A stretch of 64,000 nt of DNA, taken from NCBI RefSeq assembly GCF_900090205.1, contig NZ_LT607802.1, positions 3,746,548-3,810,547 of the forward strand. Reading direction: 5' to 3'. Of this stretch, positions 16,649-26,458 are shown piece by piece. Under the pieces are notes generated by a model. It did no database searches. It had not been told where the DNA came from and was given only the letters and a program-made list of their open reading frames with translations. Positions within the stretch are counted from its first letter, which is position 1, and every line of letters begins with the position of its first letter. The position numbers and the translations under genes are program-made. The stretch comes from Vogesella sp. LIG4. Lineage in GTDB: Bacteria; Pseudomonadota; Gammaproteobacteria; Burkholderiales; Chromobacteriaceae.

Positions 16649-17968
16649 TTACACCCGCTCGCCCCACAGGTCGTGCTCGCTGGAATCCACGATCTCGACC
16701 TCGACGAAATCGCCCGGCTGCAGCTGGGCGCCATCCTCGATGAACACCAGGCCGTCGATTTCCGGCGCATCGGCGTAGCTGCGGCAGATGGCGGTGCCGT
16801 CTTCGTCAACCTCGTCCACCAGCACGGTGCAGCGGCTGCCGATACGGGCGGCCAGGCGTGCGGCGGAGATTTCCGCCTGCACCGCCATGAAGCGCTCCTT
16901 GCGGTCTTCCTTCACCTCTTCCGGCACCGGCTCGGCCAGCTCGTTGGCCGCGGCGCCTTCCACCGGCGAGTAGGTGAAACAGCCGACGCGATCCAGCTGC
17001 GCTTCGCGGATGAAGCTCAGCAGCTCCTCGAAGTCTTCTTCGGTTTCGCCCGGGAAGCCGACGATGAAGGTGGAGCGGATCACCAGCTGCGGGCAGATCT
17101 CGCGCCATTTCTTGATGCGGCCCAGCACGTTCTCGCTGTTGGCCGGGCGCTTCATCAGCTTGAGGATCTTCTGGCTGGCGTGCTGGAACGGGATATCCAG
17201 GTACGGCAGGATCTTGCCCTGCGCCATCAGCGGAATGATTTCGTCCACGCTCGGGTACGGGTACACGTAGTGCAGGCGCACCCAGATGCCGTGCTTGCCC
17301 AGCTCCTCGCACAGCTCCAAGAGGCGGGTCTTGATCGGGCGGCCGTTGTAGAAGCCCAGCTTGTACTTGGCGTCCACGCCGTAGGCGGAGGTGTCCTGCG
17401 AGATGATCAGCAGCTCCTTCACGCCGGCTTTGGCCAGGTTGGCCGCTTCGGCCAGGATACTGTCGATCGGGCGGCTGTCCAGGTCGCCGCGCATGGACGG
17501 GATGATGCAGAAGGTACAGCGGTGGTTGCAGCCCTCGGAAATCTTCACGTAGGCGTAGTGCTTGGGCGTCAGGCGCACGCCGATGTCCGGCACCAGGTCC
17601 ACGAACGGGTCGTGCGGCTTGGGCAGGTGGGTGTGCACGTGGTCCATCACCTCGTCGGTGGCGTGCGGGCCGGTGATGGCCAGCACCGAGGGGTGCGCGT
17701 CCTTCACCACGTCGCCCTTGGCACCCAGACAGCCGGTCACGATGACCTTGCCGTTCTCGTTCAGCGCCTCGCCGATGGCGTCCAGCGATTCCTGCACCGC
17801 GGCGTCGATGAAGCCACAGGTGTTCACCACCACCAGGTCGGCGCCGTCGTAGGTACCGGAAATTTCATAGCCCTCGGCGCGCAGGCGGGTGAGGATCTGT
17901 TCGGAATCGGAGGCGGCCTTGGGGCAGCCCAGGCTTACGAAACCGACTTTTGGTGCAAGTTGCGACAT
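16649..17968 (-). CDS. rimO: Ribosomal protein S12 methylthiotransferase RimO
   Basis: A radical-SAM enzyme of 439 residues that adds a methylthio group to an aspartate of ribosomal protein S12. The N-terminal MTTase domain has its three cysteines in SLGCPKA, VNTCGF and VTGCLG. The radical-SAM cluster motif is CNHRCTFC (Cys at about 147, 151, 154), followed by the RimO-type [11 protein letters not shown]. The C-terminal TRAM domain ends in DLWGERV. Length and motifs separate it from MiaB. The start has only a weak ribosome site. It lies downstream of phaR but is separated by a terminator. Confidence 0.96.
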   Translation of the reverse strand: MSQLAPKVGFVSLGCPKAASDSEQILTRLRAEGYEISGTYDGADLVVVNTCGFIDAAVQESLDAIGEALNENGKVIVTGCLGAKGDVVKDAHPSVLAITGPHATDEVMDHVHTHLPKPHDPFVDLVPDIGVRLTPKHYAYVKISEGCNHRCTFCIIPSMRGDLDSRPIDSILAEAANLAKAGVKELLIISQDTSAYGVDAKYKLGFYNGRPIKTRLLELCEELGKHGIWVRLHYVYPYPSVDEIIPLMAQGKILPYLDIPFQHASQKILKLMKRPANSENVLGRIKKWREICPQLVIRSTFIVGFPGETEEDFEELLSFIREAQLDRVGCFTYSPVEGAAANELAEPVPEEVKEDRKERFMAVQAEISAARLAARIGSRCTVLVDEVDEDGTAICRSYADAPEIDGLVFIEDGAQLQPGDFVEVEIVDSSEHDLWGERV

Positions 17969-18004
17969 GTAAACGTCAACCCTGATAGATCATGAATACA
18001 GAAA

Positions 18005-18030
18005 GCCGGGCCCTGCAAGCAGGGTCCGGC
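18005..18030 (-). terminator. phaR terminator
   Basis: Stem GCCGGGCCCTGC with near-perfect complement and a tiny AA loop, followed on the minus strand by TTTCTGTATTC. It closes phaR before rimO. Confidence 0.7.
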
Positions 18031-18088
18031 TGTTCTAAGGTGCTGCGGATTATAGGAAAAACCGCGCCAGAAAAAAACTGGCTGCCGC

Positions 18089-18649
18089 TTATTTTTTCTC
18101 GTCGTCGTTGCTCGGCGGGTAGGCAGGGAAGCCGAAGCCGCTGAACATGGTGCGCGCCTGTTCCTGCATGCGGTTCTGCATGTCGAGGAACATATTGGTG
18201 CTCTGGTCCAGGTAGCTGGTCATCATGTTCTGCATCGCCGGGCCCTGGAAGTTCAGGAAGTCGGACCACAGCTTGGCGCCCAGCATCGGGTTGTCGCCGT
18301 ACATGGTCTTGGCCTGCTCCTGCATGCGCTGCTGCAGTTGCGCGAACATCTGCAGGTTCTTCTCCAGGAACGGGCCCATCATGCCCTGCATGGCCTGGCC
18401 GTAGTAGCGGATGAACTGGGTCAGCACTTCGTAGCTGAACATCGGGGCGCCGCCGCTTTCCTCTTCCAGGATGATCTGCAGCAGCACACTGCGGGTGATG
18501 TCTTCATGGCTCTTGGCATCCAGCACCTGGATGTCCACGTTATCCAGTACCAGCTGCTTTACATCGCCCAGGGTGATGTAGGAACTGGTAGCCGTATCGT
18601 ACAGACGACGGTTCGGATACTTCTTGATGACCCGCTTCTCAACACTCAT
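18089..18649 (-). CDS. phaR: Polyhydroxyalkanoate synthesis repressor PhaR
   Basis: A 186-residue DNA- and PHA-binding repressor. The N-terminal PHB/PHA accumulation regulator domain is very clear (VIKKYPNRRLYDTATSSYITLGDV). The second half is helical and rich in Met and Gln (MQEQAKTMYG, QNRMQEQARTMF), typical of the part that senses polymer. PhaR of other proteobacteria binds its own and the phasin promoter and lets go when PHA granules form. It is divergent from a phasin gene here, and a 7-3-7 dyad lies between them. GGGAGTG precedes the ATG. Confidence 0.95.
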   Translation of the reverse strand: MSVEKRVIKKYPNRRLYDTATSSYITLGDVKQLVLDNVDIQVLDAKSHEDITRSVLLQIILEEESGGAPMFSYEVLTQFIRYYGQAMQGMMGPFLEKNLQMFAQLQQRMQEQAKTMYGDNPMLGAKLWSDFLNFQGPAMQNMMTSYLDQSTNMFLDMQNRMQEQARTMFSGFGFPAYPPSNDDEKK

Positions 18650-18877
18650 GTATCACTCCCAGCATTATCGTTTTGTTGTGTGCTGCCACATTACCATATT
18701 TGCAACACACTAGAGTAAAACTCCTAGGCGCTGATGTTGCACTGCGCTAAGATCGCCCCGTCATTGTGCAACGCACAATCAGACCGCAAATATTGTGCGG
18801 TGCCACAGCAATAAAAACAATGGCTGCTGCGCCATGACCGACGTTCTACCATCAACTGCGAGTGAGGGTTTGCAAAG
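18650..18877. promoter_or_regulatory. phaR-phaP divergent promoter region
   Basis: Holds the promoters of both genes. It is richer in A and T than the genes and has repeated TTGC/GCAA words: TTGTGTGC near 18674, TTGCAACACAC near 18699, the dyad at 18763-18779 and ATTGTGC again at 18792. I cannot place -35/-10 boxes with confidence. Confidence 0.5.
18763..18779. promoter_or_regulatory. Probable PhaR operator ATTGTGC-AAC-GCACAAT
   Basis: A perfect 7-3-7 inverted repeat about 100 bp upstream of phaP and in the control region of phaR. Known PhaR sites are TGC-rich, which fits. A half site (ATTGTGC) follows 13 bp later. Confidence 0.55.
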
Positions 18878-19423
18878 ATGAATGCCAACGAACAACTGAA
18901 CAAGCTGTCTTTCAACGCGCTGGAAGTTGCCTTCCGCATGGCCCAGATTTCCCTGGATAGCGCCGAGAAATTTGCCAAGCTGAGCCTGGAACTGTCCAAG
19001 CAATCGCTGGAAGACAATGTGAAGCTGGCCCGTGAACTGGGTGACGTGAAAGAGCCGCAGCAGGCCGTAAGCAGCCTGAACCAGCTGGCTGCACGCAACC
19101 TGGAACAGGCCATGACCAATTCGCGCAACGTTTACGACATCGTGTCGCAAACCCAGGCCGAACTGGGCAAGCTCGCCGAAGACAACTTCAACGAGCTGAA
19201 CAAGAACGTGATCTCCAACCTGGAAGCGCTGACCAAGAACGCACCGGCCGGCTCCGAAACCCTGGTGAACAGCCTGAAATCGGGCCTGGCCGCCGGCACT
19301 GCCGCGCTGCACACCCTGAGCAAGGCTGGCCAGCAGGTAGCGGACTTCGCCGACAGCAGCGTGAAAGCTGCCGCCAGCGCCACCGCCGATGCAGTGAAGA
19401 GCGCCGCCAAGCGCACCAGCTAA
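18878..19423 (+). CDS. phaP: Phasin family protein (PHA granule surface)
   Basis: A 181-residue amphipathic helical protein that coats PHA granules and limits their size. It has the phasin pattern of long helices with few prolines (NALEVAFRMAQISLDSAEKF near the start, ARNLEQAMTNSRNVYDIVSQ in the middle) and an Ala/Lys-rich C-terminus. The divergent phaR supports this. PHA synthase genes are not in the window. Confidence 0.88.
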   Translation: MNANEQLNKLSFNALEVAFRMAQISLDSAEKFAKLSLELSKQSLEDNVKLARELGDVKEPQQAVSSLNQLAARNLEQAMTNSRNVYDIVSQTQAELGKLAEDNFNELNKNVISNLEALTKNAPAGSETLVNSLKSGLAAGTAALHTLSKAGQQVADFADSSVKAAASATADAVKSAAKRTS

Positions 19424-19442
19424 GTCTTGCACTGCAGCTGAC

Positions 19443-19469
19443 AAGGGCCGCCTGGCGGCCCTTTTGTTT
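19443..19469 (+). terminator. phaP terminator
   Basis: Stem AAGGGCCGC with complement and a CTG loop, followed by TTTTGTTTTG. It lies about 20 bp after the phasin stop codon. Confidence 0.85.
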
Positions 19470-19604
19470 TGCCTGCCGGTCTGCACGGCGCTGCAATGCA
19501 GCAGCAGATTGCGCATCCAGCCCTGCCCTGCCGCCGGCCTGCCGGCATCCGCCACGCTAGTCACACTGCCCTGCAGCATGCCAGGCGGATTCACGGCAGC
19601 AAAG

Positions 19605-19640
19605 AAAATGCCGCTCACGTGCAGTGAGCGGCATTTTTTC
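19605..19640. terminator. Strong terminator for speA (bidirectional form)
   Basis: A 14-bp perfect stem AAAATGCCGCTCAC, five-base loop, and T tracts on both strands. On the minus strand it lies after the speA stop, past the motif palindrome at 19665-19690. Confidence 0.85.
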
Positions 19641-19664
19641 TTGACAGCCGGTATCTTGCCGGCT

Positions 19665-19690
19665 TGCGGCCAACCCCGGGGTTGGCCGCA
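19665..19690. repeat. Inverted pair of the uptake-like 10-mer with CCCGGG spacer
   Basis: TGCGGCCAAC and GTTGGCCGCA flank the self-complementary CCCGGG, so the whole 26 bp is one perfect palindrome. It sits five bases after the speA stop codon and can form a very stable hairpin. Confidence 0.85.
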
Positions 19691-19695
19691 AATCT

Positions 19696-21576
<1,881 letters not shown>

Positions 21577-21646
21577 GAAAGGATTTCCTAATAGTAAAAG
21601 ATTGGAAAACTGCTCCTTAGTGCGCGGCTTTCGGGCTAAGCGCCGC

Positions 21647-21712
21647 TAACAAAACCCCTGATCCTGCGTTGCGCCTTGGCTCAGGTTCTCTGCGAGGTTT
21701 TGTTAGCAGCGC
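21647..21712. repeat. Hairpin element with CGCTAACAAAACC arms
   Basis: The arms CGCTAACAAAACC and GGTTTTGTTAGC(A)GCG enclose about 38 bases containing CCTGCGTTGCGCCTTGGCTC. That core resembles the right half of the MITE-like elements at 51127-51264 and 46452-46591 (GCGTT, then CGCCTTG then CTC), so this is probably a related palindromic intergenic element. Confidence 0.5.
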
Positions 21713-21937
21713 TCAGAAAGCTTCATGTGGGCCTGGGATGTCGGAGCGCGCAATAAATGGCGGTTGCCGCCAAAAACGAGCGCGGATTTTAGCAATCTCA
21801 CGCCCCTTGACAAGCAGAATTTTCCCCTGTCCATTTTAATGAACAAGCATCAAAAACCCCACCTGCCGGCGGCGCCACAATACGCTCGTTATGTGAATGT
21901 TTTTTAACAAGTTTATGTCAAAAATGCGCAAATGAAA

Positions 21938-21977
21938 GCCGGGGCGGCTCGTCCATGATTTTCGACACCGCCCCGGC
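21938..21977 (-). terminator. Terminator after the PuuB-like oxidase
   Basis: Perfect 10-bp stem GCCGGGGCGG with a 20-base loop, followed on the minus strand by TTTCATTTG. It begins 23 bp past the stop codon. Confidence 0.7.
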
Positions 21978-21999
21978 CCGGATACGGCAGACAACCCTG

Positions 22000-23289
22000 T
22001 TATAGATGATCCTGCAGCCGGTACCAGGCCATGCCCAGCACCAGCGCCGGCGTACGCAGCAGTTTGCCGCCGGGGAAGCGGCGATGGCGCAGGCGTTCGA
22101 ACAGCGCCAGGCGGCTGTCATCACCCAGGATCGCCTCGGCAATCACCCGCCCGGCCAGGCCGGTGGACGCCACGCCGTGGCCGGAGAAGCCCTGTGCGTA
22201 GTAAACGTTGGCCGCAAGGCGGCCGAAGTCCGGCGCCCGGTTCATGGTGATGTCGCAGAAGCCGCCCCAGGCGTACTCCACCTGCACGTCCTCCAGCTGC
22301 GGGAACACGCGCAGCATGTCCTTGCGCATCGCCGCCGCCAGATGCGCCGGCTCGCGGCCGGAGTAGCTGACCTTGCCGCCGAACAGCATGCGATGGTCGC
22401 CGGACAGGCGGTAGTAATCCAGCACGAAATTGGTATCGCACACCGCCATATTGTTGGCGATCAGGCCATGCGCGCGCTCCTTGCCCAGCGGCTCGGTGGC
22501 AATCACGTAGGTGCCCACCGGCATGATGCGGTCTTCCAGATTGCCGCCCAGCTTGCCGACATAGGCATTGCAGGCCAGCACCAGCTGGCGGCAGCGCACG
22601 CTGCCGGCCTCGGTCTGCACCAGCGGCGCATCGCCGCCCCGGTAGTCCAGCACCGGCGTTTGCTCGTAGATGCTCACGCCGGCACCGCGCGCGGCGCGCG
22701 CCAGGCCCAGCAGGTAGTTGAGCGGGTGGATGTGGCCGGCCAGCGGGTCATACAAGCCGCCCTGGTAACGATCGGACGCCAGCAATGCGGCCAACTGTTC
22801 GCGGTTCCACAGCTGGTAGTGGTCATAGCCGTAGAAATCGCTGGCCTCCTGCTGCCAGCTGGCCAGCTCCTGGAAATGCGCCGGCTTCACCGCCGCGTTG
22901 CAGAAGCCGCGCGTCCAGTCGCAGGCAATGGCGTGCTTGCGCACGCGCTGCTCGATGATCTCCACCGCCTCCAGCGACATGCGCCACATGCGGCGGGCGC
23001 CGTCGTCCCCCAGCTGGCCGCGCAGGGTATCCATATCGCAGGCAAAACCGGCAATCACCTGGCCGCCATTGCGCCCGGAAGCGCCAAAGCCGATGCGCGA
23101 GCCTTCCAGCAGCACCACCTTCAAGCCCTGCTCCGCCAGGTTCAGCGCCGTCGACACCCCGGCCAGGCCGCCACCCACCACGCAGACATCGCACTCGATA
23201 TTGCCTTGCAGCGCCGCCCCGGGCTCCCAGGGAACCGCCGTGGCAGCGTAATAGGAAGGGGCATGAGTTTGATGGGCAAAAGTGAGCAT
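22000..23289 (-). CDS. FAD-dependent amine oxidoreductase, PuuB-like
   Basis: A 429-residue soluble flavoprotein of the DAO family. The FAD-binding fold is at the N-terminus (DVCVVGGGLAGVSTALNLAEQ, then the acidic LLEGSRIGFGASGRNGGQV), and the C-terminal GFSGHGVASTGLAGRVIAEAI block closes the FAD site. It is close in pattern to gamma-glutamylputrescine oxidase (PuuB/OrdL), which deaminates gamma-glutamylputrescine to the aldehyde. speA lies next in the same direction. No puuA, puuC or puuD partner is in the window, so the exact substrate is open. GAGGA precedes the ATG. Confidence 0.85.
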   Translation of the reverse strand: MLTFAHQTHAPSYYAATAVPWEPGAALQGNIECDVCVVGGGLAGVSTALNLAEQGLKVVLLEGSRIGFGASGRNGGQVIAGFACDMDTLRGQLGDDGARRMWRMSLEAVEIIEQRVRKHAIACDWTRGFCNAAVKPAHFQELASWQQEASDFYGYDHYQLWNREQLAALLASDRYQGGLYDPLAGHIHPLNYLLGLARAARGAGVSIYEQTPVLDYRGGDAPLVQTEAGSVRCRQLVLACNAYVGKLGGNLEDRIMPVGTYVIATEPLGKERAHGLIANNMAVCDTNFVLDYYRLSGDHRMLFGGKVSYSGREPAHLAAAMRKDMLRVFPQLEDVQVEYAWGGFCDITMNRAPDFGRLAANVYYAQGFSGHGVASTGLAGRVIAEAILGDDSRLALFERLRHRRFPGGKLLRTPALVLGMAWYRLQDHL

Positions 23290-23614
23290 ACGGTCCTCGT
23301 GGCGATGTGAAGAAAGACGGATCAGGGAAACGCGATACTGGGAAGCAAGATAGTCACCTCATGACAGCAGGCTGTCGCATGAGCGGAAAAAAGGTGAAGC
23401 CACATGGCTCCACCACAGCGGACGCCGGGTACTGCCACGGCAGTGGCACCGGTCGACCAAACCCGCAGCAGCCTACCTTACGTTTAATAAAATTTACAAG
23501 AATGCAACGCAGAATGGCACATGCTGCTTGGCCGCAATACAACAGCAGCCCTCTATGGCAATGCACTTGACAGGGAAATGACGGCAAGGATCGCCGTGGC
23601 TGGCGTTTAAATGC
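23290..23614. other. Intergenic region between the oxidase and the EAL-CBS-GGDEF gene
   Basis: Both neighbouring genes are on the minus strand, so this holds the oxidase promoter. An AT-rich stretch near 23478-23505 (TTACGTTTAATAAAATTTAC) is the best promoter candidate. A similar stretch, TTACGTTTTATAGAAAATTT, lies upstream of the NIT chemoreceptor at 36362. A near copy of the uptake-like word (CTTGGCCGCA) occurs at about 23526. No gene is supported. Confidence 0.4.
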
Positions 23615-25417
23615 TCAAACACCCAGCAGCAGCGGCGCGCCAGCGGCGGCGTGCTCCGCCACATACAGCGCGCTGCCCTGCCGCTGCTTGGCACCCTTCT
23701 TGGCCAGCGTGGCGGCGGCAGCCACCTCGTAGTGCGAATCGAAGGCAGCCGGCACGACCGGCAGCACGCCAACCGAAACACTGGTGAGCGGAAAGAAATG
23801 CGGCACGCCATGGCGGTCCGCCACATGAAAGCCACCGGCCAGGCGGTCGGTAGCGGAAAACAGGTGCAGCACCAGCTGGTCGAACTGCGTCAGCACCTGC
23901 TGCAGACACTGCCGCCAGGCAGCGCCTTGCAGCAGCATCACGAAATCGTCGCCGCCGATATGGCCAACGAAATCGAGCGCCGGATCGGCCACCGTCTGCA
24001 GCAGCTCGCCCAGCAGCCGGATCATGTCGTCGCCGGCGCCATAGCCGTAGTGATCGTTGAACGGCTTGAAGTTGTCCAGGTCAACGTAGGCCACCACGAA
24101 CGGCCGCCCCTGCGCCAGCAGCCGCGCCACCTGGTCGCTGATCGGCACATTGCCCGGCAGGCCGGTCAGCGGGTTGGCGTAGCGCGCCGCCAGCAGCTGC
24201 ATCTCGCTGATGGCGCGCACCAGGTCCTGCCCGGTGCCCATGCCCAGGTACTGCTGGCCTTCGACAATGATGAAGCCATCCACCAGGTGGCGCCGCTCCG
24301 CCGCCGCCACCAGGGTGGACAAGGTCTGGATATCGGTATCGGCCGGCACCACCAGCGGCGTGCGATCCGCCAGCGTCAGGCAGCTTTTCTTGGCCAGCAG
24401 CTCGTGGTTGAACGGTTTGGCAAACAATTCCAGCACGTGCGAGCGCGACAGCAAACCCACCGGCCGCCGCCCGGCCAGCACCGGCACCGCGAACAGCGAC
24501 GGGTTGTCGGCAAACAGCCGGTAGGCCTCCACGCAGCTGGCGCGGTCGGTAAGGTAGGGCGCCTCGCACTGCAACTCGCGCACCGTGGGCATGCGGCTGG
24601 CCGCCCCCGCCTTGCTGCTGCCGGGCAGCACGAAGGTGCCGCTGTGCAGGGGCTGCGCCGTTGGCCGGGCAATCAGGTAGCCCTGCCCCATCACCACCCC
24701 CAGCTCGCGCAGCACATCCAGCTCCTGCGGCAGCTCGATGCCCTCGGCCACCAGCACCGCGCCGGCGGCGCGCGCCATGTCCACCAGCGAGCGCACGAAC
24801 TGCAGCTTCAGCGGGTCGAGGTGGATCTGCTGCACGAAATACTTGTCCAACTTGACCAGGTCCGGCCGCAGCTCAGACCACAGCCGCAGGTTGGAAAAGC
24901 CCTCGCCCAGGTCGTCCAGCGCCAGGCGCACGCCTTCGCGGCGCAGCTCGTCCGCCACCTGGCACAGCGCGCGATAACCGGCCTGTGGCCGCATCTCGGT
25001 AAGCTCCAGCACCACGCGCGACGGGTCCAGCCCGTTTGCGGCCAACATGTCGCGCAGCTCGGCCGCCCGCAGATGGCCATCCAGCAAGGTGTCCGGAATC
25101 ACGTTGACGAACAGCGTGCCCGGCAAGTGGCGACGGGCGAATTCGCGCAGCACTACCGTCACGCACATCCGGTCCAGCGCCGCCAGCATGCCCGACTGCG
25201 CCGCCTGCTCGAACAGCGCCACCGGCGAGTACAGCAGCGAATCGGACGGCCCGCGCACCAGCGCCTCGTAGCCGACCAGGCCGCCGGTACCCAGGTAGAC
25301 AATGGGCTGGAACACCACCTGCACCAGTTGGCCGCACACAATGCGCTCCAGCAGCGCCGCCGGGTCGGCGGCGACGGTGGAGAGCGGGTCGGATACAGCG
25401 GCTACCGGCACGTGCAT
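23615..25417 (-). CDS. EAL-CBS-GGDEF cyclic-di-GMP protein
   Basis: A 600-residue cytoplasmic protein with three parts in order. The EAL phosphodiesterase (about 20-250) keeps key residues: EALVRG, the Asn in FVNVIPDT, LELTE, the metal pair in LDDLGEGFSN, VKLDK and VAEGIE. Two CBS motifs follow (about 270-405), which often bind adenosyl ligands. The GGDEF domain (about 420-590) has GGDDF instead of GGDEF near 487 and no RxxD inhibitory site just before it. The EAL half therefore looks active. The cyclase half has a conservative change and may be weak, active or only regulatory. There are no membrane segments. Two uptake-like copies lie inside (25037, 25328). Confidence 0.9.
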   Translation of the reverse strand: MHVPVAAVSDPLSTVAADPAALLERIVCGQLVQVVFQPIVYLGTGGLVGYEALVRGPSDSLLYSPVALFEQAAQSGMLAALDRMCVTVVLREFARRHLPGTLFVNVIPDTLLDGHLRAAELRDMLAANGLDPSRVVLELTEMRPQAGYRALCQVADELRREGVRLALDDLGEGFSNLRLWSELRPDLVKLDKYFVQQIHLDPLKLQFVRSLVDMARAAGAVLVAEGIELPQELDVLRELGVVMGQGYLIARPTAQPLHSGTFVLPGSSKAGAASRMPTVRELQCEAPYLTDRASCVEAYRLFADNPSLFAVPVLAGRRPVGLLSRSHVLELFAKPFNHELLAKKSCLTLADRTPLVVPADTDIQTLSTLVAAAERRHLVDGFIIVEGQQYLGMGTGQDLVRAISEMQLLAARYANPLTGLPGNVPISDQVARLLAQGRPFVVAYVDLDNFKPFNDHYGYGAGDDMIRLLGELLQTVADPALDFVGHIGGDDFVMLLQGAAWRQCLQQVLTQFDQLVLHLFSATDRLAGGFHVADRHGVPHFFPLTSVSVGVLPVVPAAFDSHYEVAAAATLAKKGAKQRQGSALYVAEHAAAGAPLLLGV

Positions 25418-25508
25418 GATGACAATGGCAACAAAATTCTATTAAGAGTAACGAGCATATCAAGGCAATGTGACAAGCCCGGGTCAGCCACGCCAATAAT
25501 ATTGCCGC

Positions 25509-25518
25509 TGCGGCCAAC
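25509..25518. repeat. Uptake-like 10-mer TGCGGCCAAC, intergenic
   Basis: Exact copy in the divergent promoter region between the EAL-CBS-GGDEF gene and the alpha/beta hydrolase gene. Confidence 0.8.
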
Positions 25519-25561
25519 GGCGGTTTGCACCTAGAATGAAACCAGCACAAGGAGAATCCAT

Positions 25562-26350
25562 ATGCCATTCGCCACCATCCAGCAGCGCCAGGTCTTTTAC
25601 GAAATCAGCGGCCAGGGCAGCGATACCCTGCTGCTGTTCAACGGCCTGACCATGAGCACGCTGGCATGGGGGCTGATGATGCCGGCGCTGGAGCAGCGCT
25701 TTCGCGTGCTAAGGCTGGATTTCCAGGGCCAGGGCCAGAGCCAGCAGACGCCGGCCGACTACTACCCGCTGCCGCAGCAGGCGGACGATGCCGCCGCGCT
25801 GCTGGATACGCTGGGGCTGGACCAGGTCTACCTGGTGGGGCTGTCCTACGGCGGCATGGTGGCGCAGCACTTCGCCCGCCGCCACGGCCACAAGCTGCAA
25901 CGCCTGCTGCTGGCCTCCACCCTGGCGTGGTCCGATGCGGTGAACGAGCAGATTTCCAGCAGCTGGAGCCGGGCGGAACAGGCCGGCGGCGCCGACCTGC
26001 GCTTCGACATCAGCCTGCCGTGGCTGTTTTCCAGCCGCTTCTTCACCACCGCCAATGCCATGCTGCCGGAACTGCGCCGCATTTCCGCCCTTACCGGCTG
26101 GGGCGCCATCCAGCGCATCATCGGCGGCGTGCTGCACCACGATGCGCGCAGCTGGCTGCAGGACATCAAGGTGCCCACCCACATCATCGTCGGCGACGAA
26201 GACCGGCTGACCCCGCCCTACCAGGCGCAGCTGCTGCAGCAGGGCATTCCCGGCGCCAGCCTGGCTGTGCTGCCGGGCGCCGGCCATGCCATCCACCTGG
26301 AAGCGCCGCAAGCGTTCTGCCAGCAGATATTCCAGTTCGCCAGCCGCTGA
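25562..26350 (+). CDS. Alpha/beta-fold hydrolase
   Basis: A 262-residue cytoplasmic hydrolase. The catalytic triad is visible: nucleophile Ser95 in GLSYGGM, Asp at about 214 in VGDEDRLTPP, and His at about 242 in GAGHAIHLE; the oxyanion-hole region is near LLLFNGLT. The pattern is like enol-lactone hydrolases, haloperoxidase-like esterases and BioH-type proteins, so the substrate is undetermined. AAGGAG lies just before the start. It is followed after about 110 bp by astE on the same strand. Confidence 0.85.
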   Translation: MPFATIQQRQVFYEISGQGSDTLLLFNGLTMSTLAWGLMMPALEQRFRVLRLDFQGQGQSQQTPADYYPLPQQADDAAALLDTLGLDQVYLVGLSYGGMVAQHFARRHGHKLQRLLLASTLAWSDAVNEQISSSWSRAEQAGGADLRFDISLPWLFSSRFFTTANAMLPELRRISALTGWGAIQRIIGGVLHHDARSWLQDIKVPTHIIVGDEDRLTPPYQAQLLQQGIPGASLAVLPGAGHAIHLEAPQAFCQQIFQFASR

Positions 26351-26458
26351 GAACAGGTGGTACTTGCGCAGATGCGCCATCAACATTCGCAGCCGTGACA
26401 GCCAGCTGGCCGGCTGCACGGCTTTGCTTAGAATGGGGCATCTCACAAAGGATTGCGC

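Larger units (their letters stand above)
21577..21999. other. Intergenic region upstream of speA, with an inverted-repeat element
   Basis: Contains the terminator of the oxidase gene at its right end, a hairpin element in the middle and an AT-rich stretch at 21780-21925 (TTTTAATGAACAAGCATC and TGTTTTTTAACAAG) that probably holds the speA promoter or its remains. A 60-codon open frame here has no ribosome site and unusual composition; I do not call it. Confidence 0.5.

Noticed and set aside
21725..21907. A 60-codon plus-strand frame between speA and the oxidase gene
   Set aside because: No ribosome site, atypical composition, overlaps the probable promoter region and a hairpin element.
23307..23570. 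An 87-codon frame in the gap before the EAL-CBS-GGDEF gene
   Set aside because: No ribosome site and residue use unlike the other proteins; it lies over promoter-like AT-rich sequence.
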